From Tubulanus polymorphus (Eukaryota > Nemertea > Palaeonemertea > Tubulaniformes > Tubulanidae): a DNA stretch of 64,000 nt. Positions 13,601 to 27,600 of the stretch are shown one piece after another. Position numbers and translations under genes: made by a program. Positions within the stretch are counted from its first letter, which is position 1; each line of letters starts with the position of its first letter. The DNA lies in the NCBI RefSeq assembly GCF_964204645.1, contig NC_134025.1, forward strand, positions 28,116,001-28,180,000, written 5' to 3'. The notes beneath the pieces are model-generated. The model searched no databases. It had not been told where the DNA came from and saw only the letters and a list, made by a program, of their open reading frames with translations.

Positions 13601-15561
13601 GCTACCGGTATATTAGCACCTGTCCACTCGACATAATGCTCAACGCAGTATGTATCTGAATGTACATTATAGAGGAATATTCTGAGTTTAAATGAGGACA
13701 GGGCAGCTGGACTCTCAAACTGTCCTAATCTTGCACCTATGAAGTCATTGTCAGAATATATCTCCCAGGTTGGACGTCAATGATCGTTTGGAAATGGGGC
13801 CAGTCGGCTATTCATTGAGAACCTCTATAAATAGCCTCATAAACCTAACAATTGCCCACCATACAATTAGGATTCTTCTTAATAGATTTAGTGTCTAAGT
13901 CATCTTTGTCCTGTAATAAATGTGATTTATACATCGATATAGCACCCACATGTGTCTGATCAACTGGCTCATTTATGCAAGTTGTCATTGTCATTTTGTT
14001 ATTTTTTCAGCTATGTTAATTACTTCGGCGGACTCTTATCCGGAGCTTTAAAAGTCAACAGTAAACCTTTGTATCTTCACAACATCGTACTGCAAGGAAT
14101 CCCGAACTTCGACGGAAAAGGTGGCTGTAAACCATTCATTAAAATCTATCAAGGATTGCAACCAATTTTCACATCAGGAGTTTAGTAAGTTTTGCCGAAG
14201 AAACAGTAAAATGCAATGAAATAGTGTAATACTGTATTTCCAGTGGTGTGTGGTGTAAGTTCTGGTTACTATTAGACCGAATGTAAATGTTGCTTGTTTT
14301 GTAAGACAAGTAGGTTTGGGATAGCCAGGCGTTATGGTATGCTTTCAGTAATGAATCTCATTGCAACGAAAGCAAGATTGGATCCATATTTCAATGAAGT
14401 AAAGCATTTACCTATAAATTCCACTCCCACCTACGAGAATGTTGTTAAAAATACTGGTGTGAAAAGAATGTGCATGCAACTTCAACTGGTGGAGCTTCAT
14501 TAAACATCTTTCCGGGAAGATGAATTATCGGAAAGTCTCCCTGAACTGTCCAAATTGAATCCAATTCTTTGGGTTTTCTGTGGGAAAACTTTTAATCTTT
14601 GCTGTCAAAGACGACTGTCACTGTTATATCGTCAAGTAAATTGAGTTGAATAAAAGTTTAATGACAATGTTCCTTAACGTACAAATAAATAGTATTGTAA
14701 CCCGTCAGTATTATTAGATAGGTGTTGGAATGTATGATCCATTGATATCTTCATGTTAGAATCATTGAACGCTAATGTTCAAAAGTGACTCATACGCACT
14801 CAACTATTTGAAAAGTCTGTCTAATCGTAAAATCATTCTTATCTATGAAATATCGGTCTGTCGTTTCCAGTCTAAACACGGTATTTGACTTCTTTACAGC
14901 AATGTCACGGAGAATATGCAAAGAGTTTGTTTTGTGATTGAACCTGGATTACTATTGCACGGCGATATATTGATAAAGTGCTATCATAAGAGATCTCATC
15001 GGGCGACTAGAGACGTCATTTTCAGATCACAGTTTCATACATGTGCTATTTCGGATTATACACTCGCATTTAAGAAGATGGATTTAGACGATTCGTGTAC
15101 AGGTAAGATGTTGCGTTATTTCGATTTTTTTCTCTCGAAAGTTAGGCCAACTTCAGGCACTGTTCCGTCAGGAGTCTTTTATCTTTTCTGTGGTCGTTAC
15201 GCAGTACTTGGTTCGAATAATATATACATACGATATGATTATAGAAATATAATGCTCATACTTATATAATAGTCATTTACGAAGATCGGAAATCTTGTAC
15301 GACTCATAAAGCGTCAATGCTAGTACAATGTATATACGCAATAAGCTTTTCTGTTAATTCGACGGCGCAGTAGATTTCTATAACACAACGGAGCCATCAT
15401 GATTGTCATTCAATTATCGAAATTATTTTACCGATTAAATTTCAAACATATTTTTGAGTAGGCGCTGCTGACGGGCATTCATATTTCTGCGGCTGTAAGG
15501 CGCAATACATCAAATAAAAAGCTCCTATTGGTTGGTTTCCCATGTGAATCGAAACTATAAC

Positions 15562-15605
<44 letters not shown>

Positions 15606-18600
15606 GTGTGTATGTTCGTTTTACATGTGGGTCAATAGTGGCCCACTTAACATCGAGTAATAAATAGGAAATTGGCCAGAAATTGACGACTTTAAAGCAC
15701 CTACGATCATCATCGAAGGGAGAGCTGTATCACACACATACGGCAGACTGAAATAATCTTCCGACAACTGCGGCTGCATTCTGGAGTCACAGGTGGTGCA
15801 TCGGTTTCAGTAGTAGTACTAGTTAGTACTAACCGGGGGATATATAGCATTCAATTCTTTGAAGGACTATGAATTACTGGAGCTCATAGTAGATTATTAT
15901 TGTAAATAACATTTTCAGGTGAGTGCTCATTAGTTGATTATATTGTGAAATGTTTGAGGTGTTGGAATCTGGATATGAAAAACTTGAACATTTTTTCTTC
16001 AGGATATTATTTTATATATATTACATATATACTCGATAGCAGCTTTGATGTTATATTTTCGCACTATCCACAACCTTTAGTCGAAGTGATCCACTTATGT
16101 TCAAATGATATTTTTGGTAAATCTACGTCTATATGGCTGGCCCAATTGAAATACCAAGTTAGGGATATGGGTCTGTAGGGTATTATTATTAGACTTAAAA
16201 AGAATTAGACTTAGTTTAGATGATTGAAATTAAATATGGGGGCAAGATTTTGAAATTCTTTTTGATAAATTGAGAAATATTTGGTTAATAATGTCTAAAT
16301 AGTGTTTGGGGGATGATTGCATCTCTATCTGAAGTGTTTGGGAGGAAACATCTACATAACAGAAAACACACCTGGATCATCGAGATAGTTCTCTAGCCAA
16401 CGGATATTTATGATAACGAGCAGCGCACGATTGAAAAGTCAGGGGAAGGTGTACATGCCGGTAGCTCAGTGAAAACATGGACTAAGGTTAACATAAAAAG
16501 TCTACTTGTATAGAGTTGAGTAAAAATCAGTTAATTGGCACTTAACAGAATTTTGAACTGTTTGTGGTTGAATTGAAACTGAATGTAGTTTTTGGGCGTT
16601 GAAAGTCTCACTAATAAGTCTTATGAGAAAACGTATTGTACTAAAACAATGAAATATTTTTAGTTGTTATTGGGTTTGATAATTACCACAAATAGCTCAC
16701 TTGATTAATAGGTGCATGTATTTTAGGTGTCCCCTTTTTTTCTGACCTAATATTCGAAATGAATAGTGTATTTGATTAACACAGTGTCCTAGTCGATCAA
16801 GGCTCGTTATTTAGATTGAATATTCTATAATGAAGATATCAATAGCGATCTATTCTATTCACATGGCCATTTGTTGTTGAATAATACATAAAAATGTATG
16901 AATTAAAAATGTTAAGTTCAAGTTGGTCCGATTCATCGAATTCCATTGCTCACTGACCCGTACAGTTTGTTTTAATAACTATTCATATTTTAGAGGATAG
17001 CATATGTTACTTATTTCATAGACTAGAACAAGTAGTTTTTGTTCTGGTGTCCTCGTGTTTCAAACTGCTGTCTTTATTTGTGTTAATGACATTTCGAAAA
17101 GATTTATGTACATTAATTTGTTAGAAGTGCTGAGGTTCGTTGATGATGTTTGATTTAATAAAGTAATAAAAATATATTGGGTAAGATATTCAGTGAACCA
17201 ACTCTACTTGAAAATAAGAATTTCAGAAAATAAACTGCATAAATATAAGAGACTTGTTTGAGCTTGCCAGCTTCTAGACTAAACCCGGTACTTCTACGAA
17301 TTCTAAAAAAAATTCTTTGAAGTTTATACCTCTTCTGGCTTCCAGACCTATCAACTCCTTCGTTATGAGCATGATGTTGCATAGATGTGTGTCTCGAGAT
17401 TACTTCATTGTGGATAAAATTGCTAAATTTCATGTTGAATATAAACTAGAGTTAATGCAATAAACATGAGTTAGTATATATGAGTGAAAATTAAATGTGT
17501 TTAGTCACTATATAATCACTTATTCGAATTGTGATCTTTTCCCACACTACTTCTAACCTACACAAACTTCGATTTTTTAATTCGATTTGGAAATAGTTCA
17601 TATTCATGGCCCGTTCTACGTTCAATTTGGATAAAAGCCAATCCATTTTGCTAATGTGCTTATGGCAATATCCTTCGATAAAAGAAAATCATTTCCTATT
17701 TTCTTTCAATTTAATGTTTAGTTATCGTAAGGAGATTTGTATAATTTGCAATGAATATGCAGCTAGTTTTTTCTTTGCAAAGATTGCAAAATATTCCAAC
17801 AAATTGACATCATTAACTAGTTCATAGCCTCACAATTTTATACACATTCAAAGCCTCCTCATACTTTGTCTGTATGAAATATATTTCACAATTAACATCG
17901 TTATTATATAACTGAAGTCCTACATTTGTTCAATAGTTAATTGTTCTTATCATTATGATTACCTTCCAATTTCATATCATACAAATAATTCTTGCATTGT
18001 TCGGCTTTCATATGATCTAATAATCAAAAGTTATCCTGTCATAATTAGAGCTTTTAAATCATTTGGTTCCTACGGATAAGAATTGTTCTAGGTTTGGCTA
18101 ACAGCGCAGTAAAATAGCTATGTTTATCCACACCTATTTTCCACTGAAATACATTCTGTAGAAATATTCAGAGTTTCCTAGTTCCATCCAAACAAATGTA
18201 GTTTTATTAACATTCCTGTTACCCATCTCAAATATATATACATATATCTTATGTCTGTGCTGCGATTTTAGATGCAGAACTAAGGTATAACTCATTCTAT
18301 GTTGTAATATGTAATTTTAAAAATTTGAATGACTTCGTTGCCAAACCCTCAGTGTGGTTGACTCATTATCAGGTAATTCGCATAACTGAATCATTATTTC
18401 TTTCAGATGAGCGATTTCCAGATCATGGGAGAGTTGAGGTAGTGTTCTCTTCATCTCCTCACAAAACTTATGGTAAGTTGGAATAATTACAGTCTAGACA
18501 ACGTTTGCCTAGGTCCAATTGAATCAACTGTTGCTTTCATTGTGTTTTCCTGTTTCGTGCATGATCTAATTTCCTATTCTACTTAAAACCGTTTCAGTTT

Positions 18601-21600
18601 ATCTTTAGTAGCAATCCATCTTCTGAACTGTTGAATTATATTTCGTGATTTGTTTATTTTTGTATAATCATTAGTTTTTGTGTTTGATCACATGCGACGG
18701 TTTTTTCAAAAAGATTTGTTGCCACGTTGTAGTAAGGACGTCAATTATGCTTTGCATAACGATTTGATGGGAATTCGTGTGATCCTTTTAAGGGTTTATT
18801 TACCTTTGAAGATCTAACAAAATTCTCAAAAAATTCATAAATCAATTGTATAGACAATTTGTTTTGTATCATACTTTTTGTAAATCAACTTCCGGACAAA
18901 AACCGCAAATATTTCAATAATTTCTTTATATCAAAGTTTAATCGTGACCTACTGCAGCGATTGTATATATACATAGAAAACTGTCTTACGCTATGACTAA
19001 AGCATGATTCTCTGCGCTATATTTATTTGACGTTTCATACCGGTATTTTGTTGTTTTTTGTGTAGTAGCAGAGGATATAAGACCGAGCATGAATTCTGTT
19101 TGGGTTGAAGAAATAAGTCGTAGAGGTACAAAACACTTTCATTCCCTTGCACTGTAATAATATGTTAACCCATACACCTATTATTATTATCCATTGGTGG
19201 AAGATTCCTGGTATTTGTGGGTGGTTTCTGCTATATTTAGAGAAAAATTCTAGCTTCATTTAAAAGTCTTGAGCTAACATAACTGAATGTCTATATTATA
19301 TAAAGCATGTTTATGCAAAACATGTTTATATTGAATTTATTAATATTCTTTTTAGTCTAGTATTGTTTTTGTTTCTCATTAGTGTTAATTTCAAAATATT
19401 TCATTTACTTGAATTCACTTTTTTTCGCACCAAATTTACTTCGAGTTTCAAAATATTGTTTGTTCTTTGAGTTGTATTGTTTAAATATGTTTTAGTGGAA
19501 CAAAATATCTAAACATTTTTTCAAGTTGGTTGTGATAATATTTGCTTCGCCACAAATATATTTCCTGTTGGGACGTTTAAGTCGAAAATGTCTGTCTGAG
19601 AGGAAATGCTTATCAGGTGTGGGAGTAAACATCCGTAGTTTGAAACTTGTAAAGGATAAAGCCATCATCCAATAGCATTCATCGACTGACTCCCAGTCTA
19701 CATATCTGGATAGATAGATGTCTTGTATGTTTTTATGTAAAATATGATTAAACTAACGGAAAGTTGCTACAAAGCTTTATCCGAGTTTGTAACTGGTAAG
19801 TTTTTACTTGGTGTTATATGATTCTAGAGACTTTATAGAGGGTTATTTACTGGTGAAATGTGTTAACCCTATGGCTTCACTGGGTGGTTGGAGAAAATCG
19901 GTGATGGGGCTGTGTTAGCAGTAAACTTGTGTGGCTTATATTGAAACATATTCTTATTATTTCACTTTCAACACCCTGAAATGATAATGAACACTGTGCT
20001 AAAAAAAAAACAGATTTATGAATGATGTAGGTTTGTTTTTTATGTTTCAGTTAATGATCTGTTGAATGATTCTGGTGTACTCATTGATGATGCTATGGAC
20101 CCATTGGTAAGATGGGACTCGTATGAAAAATTCAATTCGCATCCTCAAAATACTGCTGAAGGTAATTTGAAAAAATTTACAAAAATGGGTCTCCTCCATC
20201 AAACTTATAGTGAAGGGATCGAGTATGTTTGATCTCTGGTTAAAAAGGATATCCTGTTACAATTGGTAGCTGTAGATAATGATAGGTCTTATATAACGTT
20301 ATATATAGCTGTATGACTAGACTAATTACTACTCCTAGGTCACTCACTCAATTCACCAGAGGAAACTTTAGTACCCACTAACAAACAATTTGACATAAAG
20401 ATAACCATGTTTAATAACTATCGCTGGTGGTTTTATTATTACAGAAAATGGTGATATTATGAATTCATTCTCTACATCGTCTGCTACAACTTCTCATCAT
20501 AAGAAAATTATCCGCACGACAACGCAACAAACGCAGCAGCAACACGTTGAACATACGTCTGGACCCGACGGTAGTTTATACGCTAAAGTACATAAGAAGA
20601 AAGATGGCACGATGCACAATGGTTCTAATGATGTTCTTCACAATAGCATGGATTCAGGCATTTCTTCCACTTCAGGTATGTTCAATATTCTTGAAATTTA
20701 ATTCTGTATTTCATTCTGTTTTTACCGATGTTGTGCATCAGATTCACGCGTACTAAACGTACATACAAATAGACTAACAGGTATCTGAGTATGTTCACCT
20801 TGCTGAAATGTTTGTTTCATAAATAGTTGTTGGATAGCAGTTCTATACAAGCAAAGGACATTTCTTATTACGCAGTTCCATGCATTGAGTCTGTGTTTTG
20901 ACTTTACAAATATGCCTTTACGCAGTATAAAAAGAAACAACCCGTGTGGACTGGTTAAATTGTTGAGTAGTAGCGTAATAGAAATAAATCTGACCTGTTT
21001 AAGTAGAATCTAATCACAACCTTAATGACAGACACTATTATCTGGCGAAAAAATGCGGCTTTCTCATTTCCATGATTCGATTGTGACTTGAAAATGAATC
21101 AATCACCACTTTGATTATATCGATACAAAAAAACACTCAGTGCTGGAGTTATAGTCGTGAAAATCTACGTTAATTTTATTTCTAGGAGTGACTGGTGTAA
21201 GTGTAAGTTTAAGCACAAGTACATCTGGAGCTAATCAAAGTGTAACATATAGTCAGACATCAACTATGAAATCGGATGAGCAATCAGAGTTGGATGCTAT
21301 TCTCGCTGATCTACTCGGTGGACAAACTTTGATAAGCACGGTTCCAATAACTTCAACAGCGGACTCGGAATCAAAGTCATATTCGTACAATACATCGAGC
21401 AAGAAAACTGTACCTCAGTCAGAAACTGTGCATCAGACTTATTCATTTTCTGAAAACCGTACGCAATCTGGTCGTCCTTTAAGTCCGCAGCATTTTTCGA
21501 TGGAACGTACATTTCAACGTGTCGCGAAAGATGATTTAGATGCCGGTAAATTGTCGACATTACCGTATAGAATTGAATGTTCAGGTGATGATGATCCATT

Positions 21601-24600
21601 CGTTTCGGAGCACGTTCTGCCTCGTTCATACTCGTCGGGTGATACGACTTTGTCCTGGTTACATCAACAACAACAGAAACTTCGATACCGGCGAGACAGC
21701 GAGAGGACCGATCAAGAAAAACAACTCGTACAAGAGTTGAAAAATGCTCAAACACGGCTGATAACTAAACGTGAGATGAATGAAGCTGAAGAGAGAGCTG
21801 TATTTGATCATTATTCACCGGCTTTCGAACCTTCTCCCAATGAAGGCATTTCTACTTACTCTAGAGTAGAAAAACGCTACGAAACTCAAGGCTCCCCATT
21901 TCGTAGTTCCCCTGGACCATATTCTATCACCTATACTACTGCCGGTCATGGTTCCAACCCTAATCTATCGATAGATAGCCAAGTGCATCATCAACCGACT
22001 GTGACTACAGACAGCTATGCTACAGTGATTGTCGGTGGACTGGGTCAAACCTCAAAGCCTCCACCATCACCAGCTCAACAACAACAGCAACAACTGCAGC
22101 AGCAACAACAATATGTCCAACAGACTACTCATACTAGTGCACCGACATCACCGGTGGCACCAGTTCGAGGTTCTAGTAGTCGTGATGCTGTACTGAGGAC
22201 ACGTAGTAATACAGTACGTAATGAATGGCAATCTCATTCTAGACCATTACAACGACAAAGATCTGATACTTCATTTGATCGAGATCGGCCGGTTAGCTTT
22301 CGCTCATCTAGACATTCGTCTCCGAGTCGAAGTCCTCAAAATTCTCCGAGATCACAATCTCCGACATCTTACTATACATCGTATTTCTACACGTATCGAG
22401 AGCCTCCGGTCCACGCTCCAGCTGCAGTCGACTTCTCTTTCACGGTACCAACCACGAAAGCAGAGTTCAGTGGTGTATCATGCTTCACCCAGTCGAAATC
22501 AAACACGTCTCTGTCTGATAAATCTCAAGTCGAAAAGCGTTCGGCCTTTGAAAATTACAGAGATATTCAATCTTCATCACATACGAGTAGAAACTACCTG
22601 TACGATTCAACAACACTGCCTTCTCAAAAGACAAACTATTTTGATTCTTACAACCAAAAATCGACTGATTCATTTTCAAAGCCGGTTTATGGCGACCCAC
22701 TTTCGCTTTACGAATCTAAACCAAAGGAATCATTATACAGCTATAAGACAACCTCGACGCAACAGACCCAAGTAACACCGTCTCAACCCTATCGTCGAGA
22801 GCCATCTCCTCCATCATTTGATTATACGTCACTGGTGAAAAAGGTGAAGCCACCAGTAGAAGAACCAGTCCCGATAACTGTCAATAAAGGCCTGTCACCA
22901 GCTGCTAAAACTCCAACTATTCTACCAAAGACTTTACTGTATGATATGCAGACTCAAACGACTGAAATGGCGAATGAAGAAACACAAACTGACACTGCAG
23001 TCAAACCTAGAGCAGGTGAATATCAATATTATTCATATTATATGGTCACAAGTTTGTGTTGTCATTGATTGCCTCAATATTCATTACTGTTCTGGATCTT
23101 ACCTTCATTCTAAACTATAGCTAAGAGAGGCATTAGACATAAAAACTTGTAGCCTTTACGATTATAGAAGAATGCATGTCAACTATCGTAGATTTTAAGT
23201 GATAAGTATTTCTGTGTCTGAAAGAATGCATTCGGAGGTCAATGACAAATCTCTTGTCTTATTCTGTACTTGTGATGTACATTTAAAAGAATTGTCTGTT
23301 CTGTCTTATTTACTTTTCTCTCGAGAAATTTTATATTTATTCAATTATCGAATGCATGAGAAATATTGACACATTTTGTGATGTCTGAACACTACATTGA
23401 GATAATATCAATTGCTATACATAACCTTAAGGTTGTGGTGTTTATCAATTGCTCAAAGATATGGACAATATTTGTCTAATCTTTAATAGCATCTAACATT
23501 TTAATATTTTGTATATTCACTATTTCTGATTAATTAAACGTCTGTCTATGTAATTTGAAATACATCCTACAGTAAAACATGAAACATTCTCCTGGAATGA
23601 ACTTATGTAGAATGTATTACGACATTCAACTAATCTTTTAAAAATGTCTATACTTCTATCGTCATTGCTTGCGCCCTATATATCATTTTGTGCTTAGCTT
23701 TTCTCTGATGCCTGTTTTGTTATCGCTTGTAATGTTTACAGATGAATTGAGTTCACCAATATCTGATACTTCATCTTTCTCCGAAGGTAAGTAATATACC
23801 CAGTATTCTCCTCGTTTTGAGATGATTCACTTTTGAAAGGTTAATTTTTTCTTGCCAAGATTTCAATCTTCACCATGTAGAATTGTATTCATAGCGCGCT
23901 AACGTAGCATGAAAACATTTGATTTATATTCATTAATTTAATGATTATTGTTATTATTATTAATAATAAATTAACACAAATAGTTAGAGCTTAATAACTG
24001 CACTGTGATGAGAACATCAAATTATGCTCAGTTGTACAAATACATTTTCAGAGGTATTTGGTGTTCTAATCAGACAATACTAACTTATTTATGTGGTATC
24101 TTGTTATACTAACCTGTTTTGCATTTTGACGAGGGATTAATTAGATTAACTCAAAGTTGTTTGTGCATGCTGTATAAGTTATATTTTTGTTTTTTTATTT
24201 ATTTCAATTATCTAGATTTAGACAAGGCCATAAGGCAGCTCGAACAAATGCATGATTCTGCAACTGAAATGCAATCGTCATTAAGGCAGGGTTTGCGACC
24301 TCCTAAACAACCTGATAGAAAAATTGACAGTCCAAATTATCCAAAGAAACCTGTTCAAAATAAGCAGCAAGATTCACCAGTTTTGGATTATTTACCGAAA
24401 CAGAAAACTGTTGATCCGATTTCGGATCTGAAACAAACTGTGCCTGCTACATCACAGTATAGGCATGTGTACTCAAATGCTAGACATCCCGTAATTACAA
24501 ATCAAACAAACATTAATACCTGGAATACCGACCACAAATCAAATATAATGCACTATCATTTCAATGATCCACATCAGACAGGAACTCCTCGGCATTCAAA

Positions 24601-27600
24601 TAATAATGAACCGATACAAAAAGATCCATCAATTGAAAAAGAAACGGTTCCTGCAAAGAAAGCCCCAGATACCGAGGATGCTTCAATTCCGGATAACCAA
24701 CAACCTATGAAAAACAGTTCCAATGTTGGCGATGAAAATGCTAATATCGATAAACCACAGCCTGATCCGGTTGTTGAAGGCAGCATTGTCCCTCGACATG
24801 TTGAATACAGAAATGTAAATGGTAAGTTACTGAACAAGGTTTTAAAACTGTGGAAGAATGGTGTCACTGGTGATGTACAAAAGGAGTCGCCTAAAAATCC
24901 GAATGATGTTAAATCAAATGATACGGAACCCAGTGATCACGATCCTAGTGAATCGTCATCAACCGATGAAAATGTTCCATCATCCAATCAAGAACCTATT
25001 GATAATGACCCCGTTAATGATGATTCGGATTGTATAATTCCTGTTCGGGATGATAAAACTGAGGGTAAGAAAACCTCTAACAATCCGTTTGTTAATCATA
25101 TGATAAGTTTGTTTTGAAAGCTAGATATACCTTGCCAACTACATACAATATGGTAAGCATTTGAGCTACCTGGGTATTGATGCTTTGAACCTTGAAAAAT
25201 GAACGAGGGCTGTCCAGTTCTGAAGAATGATGTATGCCTCATCTGTCCCCACCTTCCTTGTCCTGGCAACATGGACCTCCTAAGGAGCACTTACTATTTT
25301 TGAGTTATTTTGACTGGAGTCATGTAGTGAAGGCATGGATGTACATTTACTCTTTAAGAATATTTTTTATATTCACTATGAAGCATGTTTTTAATTAATG
25401 TCTTCAGTTCTTCGACCACCAAAAAATACTGAAAGGACAGGTAAATTTCATGTTATACTGCCGTCTAAGATGTTAGCTGTTTCATCAGCAATACAATCAG
25501 TATTGCTGACTGTCCATCTACATAATTTATTTTGTTCAATGGGTCTCTATCAGTGTCTTATGTCCCTGCTCAAATTTCAGCTTTGCTTTTCGTTGTAAGC
25601 CCCAATACATGCCTATAGTCATCTTTTATGTTCCGATTCAAATCATTTTGAAAAAACTGTAATCGATTGATCTAGAATCAAACATATTTCATAGTGTTGC
25701 ATGAAATTGTTCTTGTAAAGCTTGCATTTGAGATACGCATAAATGTTATACTAACATATTTGTAAATATGAATAATATGTATCTATGGATTATTTGTATA
25801 TGTTATATCATAGAAAGAATACCAGTACATATACATACTCATGGTATGTTGATTATGTCATAGCATGTTGATTTCGAAGCCTATAAACAATAGTAAAAAA
25901 TATATGCGCTGATTCAGAATGCATTGATTTATGATCGTAGATGAAAGCGAAAAAGTTGCATGAGAAATAAAACGGCACACAGGAATTCGCTGTGATGTTA
26001 CGTGAAGCTAATTCAAATACTGGAACCTGGATGATATTTGTTTACATACAACTCAACGTAAAACATATGTCTAGCTTAAGCAGTAAAAATTCTTTACCTG
26101 TAGATCTGTAAAGACGTTATTGCGCAGTTCATTGATTCGTTCGACATATTTTTGTAGGATTTGGTAGTAAATTGGAAGAGCTAGAGAGAAGTTTGAAAGC
26201 AGCTGAGAATGCTATTGCTGCTCAATCGTCGTCGGTACATACAAACTATGCATACCAGAAACCAGCACCAGAACCTAAACCGATTTCTGAACCTTCTGTA
26301 CCGGTTCCTGTGAGTATCACGATACTCACATCAGCTACGACTATTTGAATTATTGGTATTTTGTTATATCGTGATTACTATTTCTGTTAACTATAGGCTG
26401 AACCACCACGAGCTGCTCCAGCTCCTGATCCACCACAGCCACAACCAGTGCACCACCAGACATTTTCGACCACTTCCACAACTACTCACAATACATATGT
26501 TAAAGAACAGGTAATCTCAATTCTAAATCCAGCAATCTATTCTCTTCGATTTTTATCTAAATATCAATTATACATCTCACAGATACCAGGATTTCCGAAG
26601 CAACAAGTTGCTCCTGAAGATGATGATATTATAACACTACGCCCTGTAGGTGTTCATAACCTTGAATCTGATACGATTGATGCAGCCCGACCGGGTACCC
26701 CTGGAAGATTAAGCTCTCCTGGTGGTAAGTTGTTAACACTTTATTTTATTGAGTGACAGCAGTTTTTTTTGTAGCATTTTGTCTATACTTTCATTTAGAT
26801 TCCCTATTTATATCAAGAGAATTACCGATAGAAATAAGGAAATTTTCTTCCTAAAAAGTGGATTTATTTTAGTTCAGCACTAATCAATGCACACCACTTG
26901 ATTTAGGTAGATTGTATAGTTATTCATTCGAACCATGACATTGGTTAGATAGAATAAAACAATCTTTGTCTGGCATTCCATGCATAGGCATTTAGATTCT
27001 ATTTTCAATAACAGTTTTAGTACATCCTTCAAATTAGCTTGTCATCCAGTAGGTTAATACTACTTAATGTCTCTTATATGGAATGTACGTAATTACGGTT
27101 GAATTGTAAGCCTAATTTCCCTTAATGGTGCCTTATTAGCGACTTAAAAAGTACATAGCTAACCCAGATAGCAGTAAAATCTGGTTGGAAGACCTCAAAA
27201 GTTGTAAAATCTTTCTGTTAATTAAGATTGATTGGATTGAATAGATTAATCATGTCGCATGTGAAATTACCTATTATTTAGTTTATGTCTTTCTTTTTTC
27301 AAGATTGCATATGTTTTTATGTTTGCTTATATTCTATGTTTTTATATAATGTTCTAGTATACATTATATCGTGTTCTGTGTTTTTATAGCCACCCCACCA
27401 TTTCCTGTGACTCCTTATCAAAACCAAGGTTAGTTCTATTCAAAAGAATTTACACAAACTCCTCGCGCTTCTAATTGTGGCCAGGGTAAACCACTTACGG
27501 TACTTCAGTTTTCCGTTGAAATGTTTTTAAAAACCAAACCCCAAGCACTAATCAGCCTAATATAGGATAACCTTGATGCTATGATTTTACAAGCTCTCTT

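Larger units (their letters stand above)
12652..18472 (+). other. TNS: Tensin exons 7-13: PTP-like and C2 domains
   Basis: Exons 12652-12710, 12956-13107, 13188-13375, 13460-13540, 14011-14184, 14900-15102 and 18407-18472. They follow the PTEN-like layout of tensins: [97 protein letters not shown] and [14 protein letters not shown]. The P-loop codons lie at 13302-13325; the cysteine codon is 13305-13307. Cys and Arg of HCx5R are both present, whereas tensin-1 has Asn in place of the Cys. Exon 18407-18472 ends the C2 domain ([20 protein letters not shown]). Confidence 0.93.

Noticed and set aside
15945-17827. Several 70-90 codon ORFs in a tensin intron
   Set aside because: AT-rich chance ORFs without recognisable domains, splice sites or transposon motifs.
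21297-21755. 152-codon minus-strand ORF
   Set aside because: Shadow of the large tensin exon 21186-23015; no family resemblance and no splice context.
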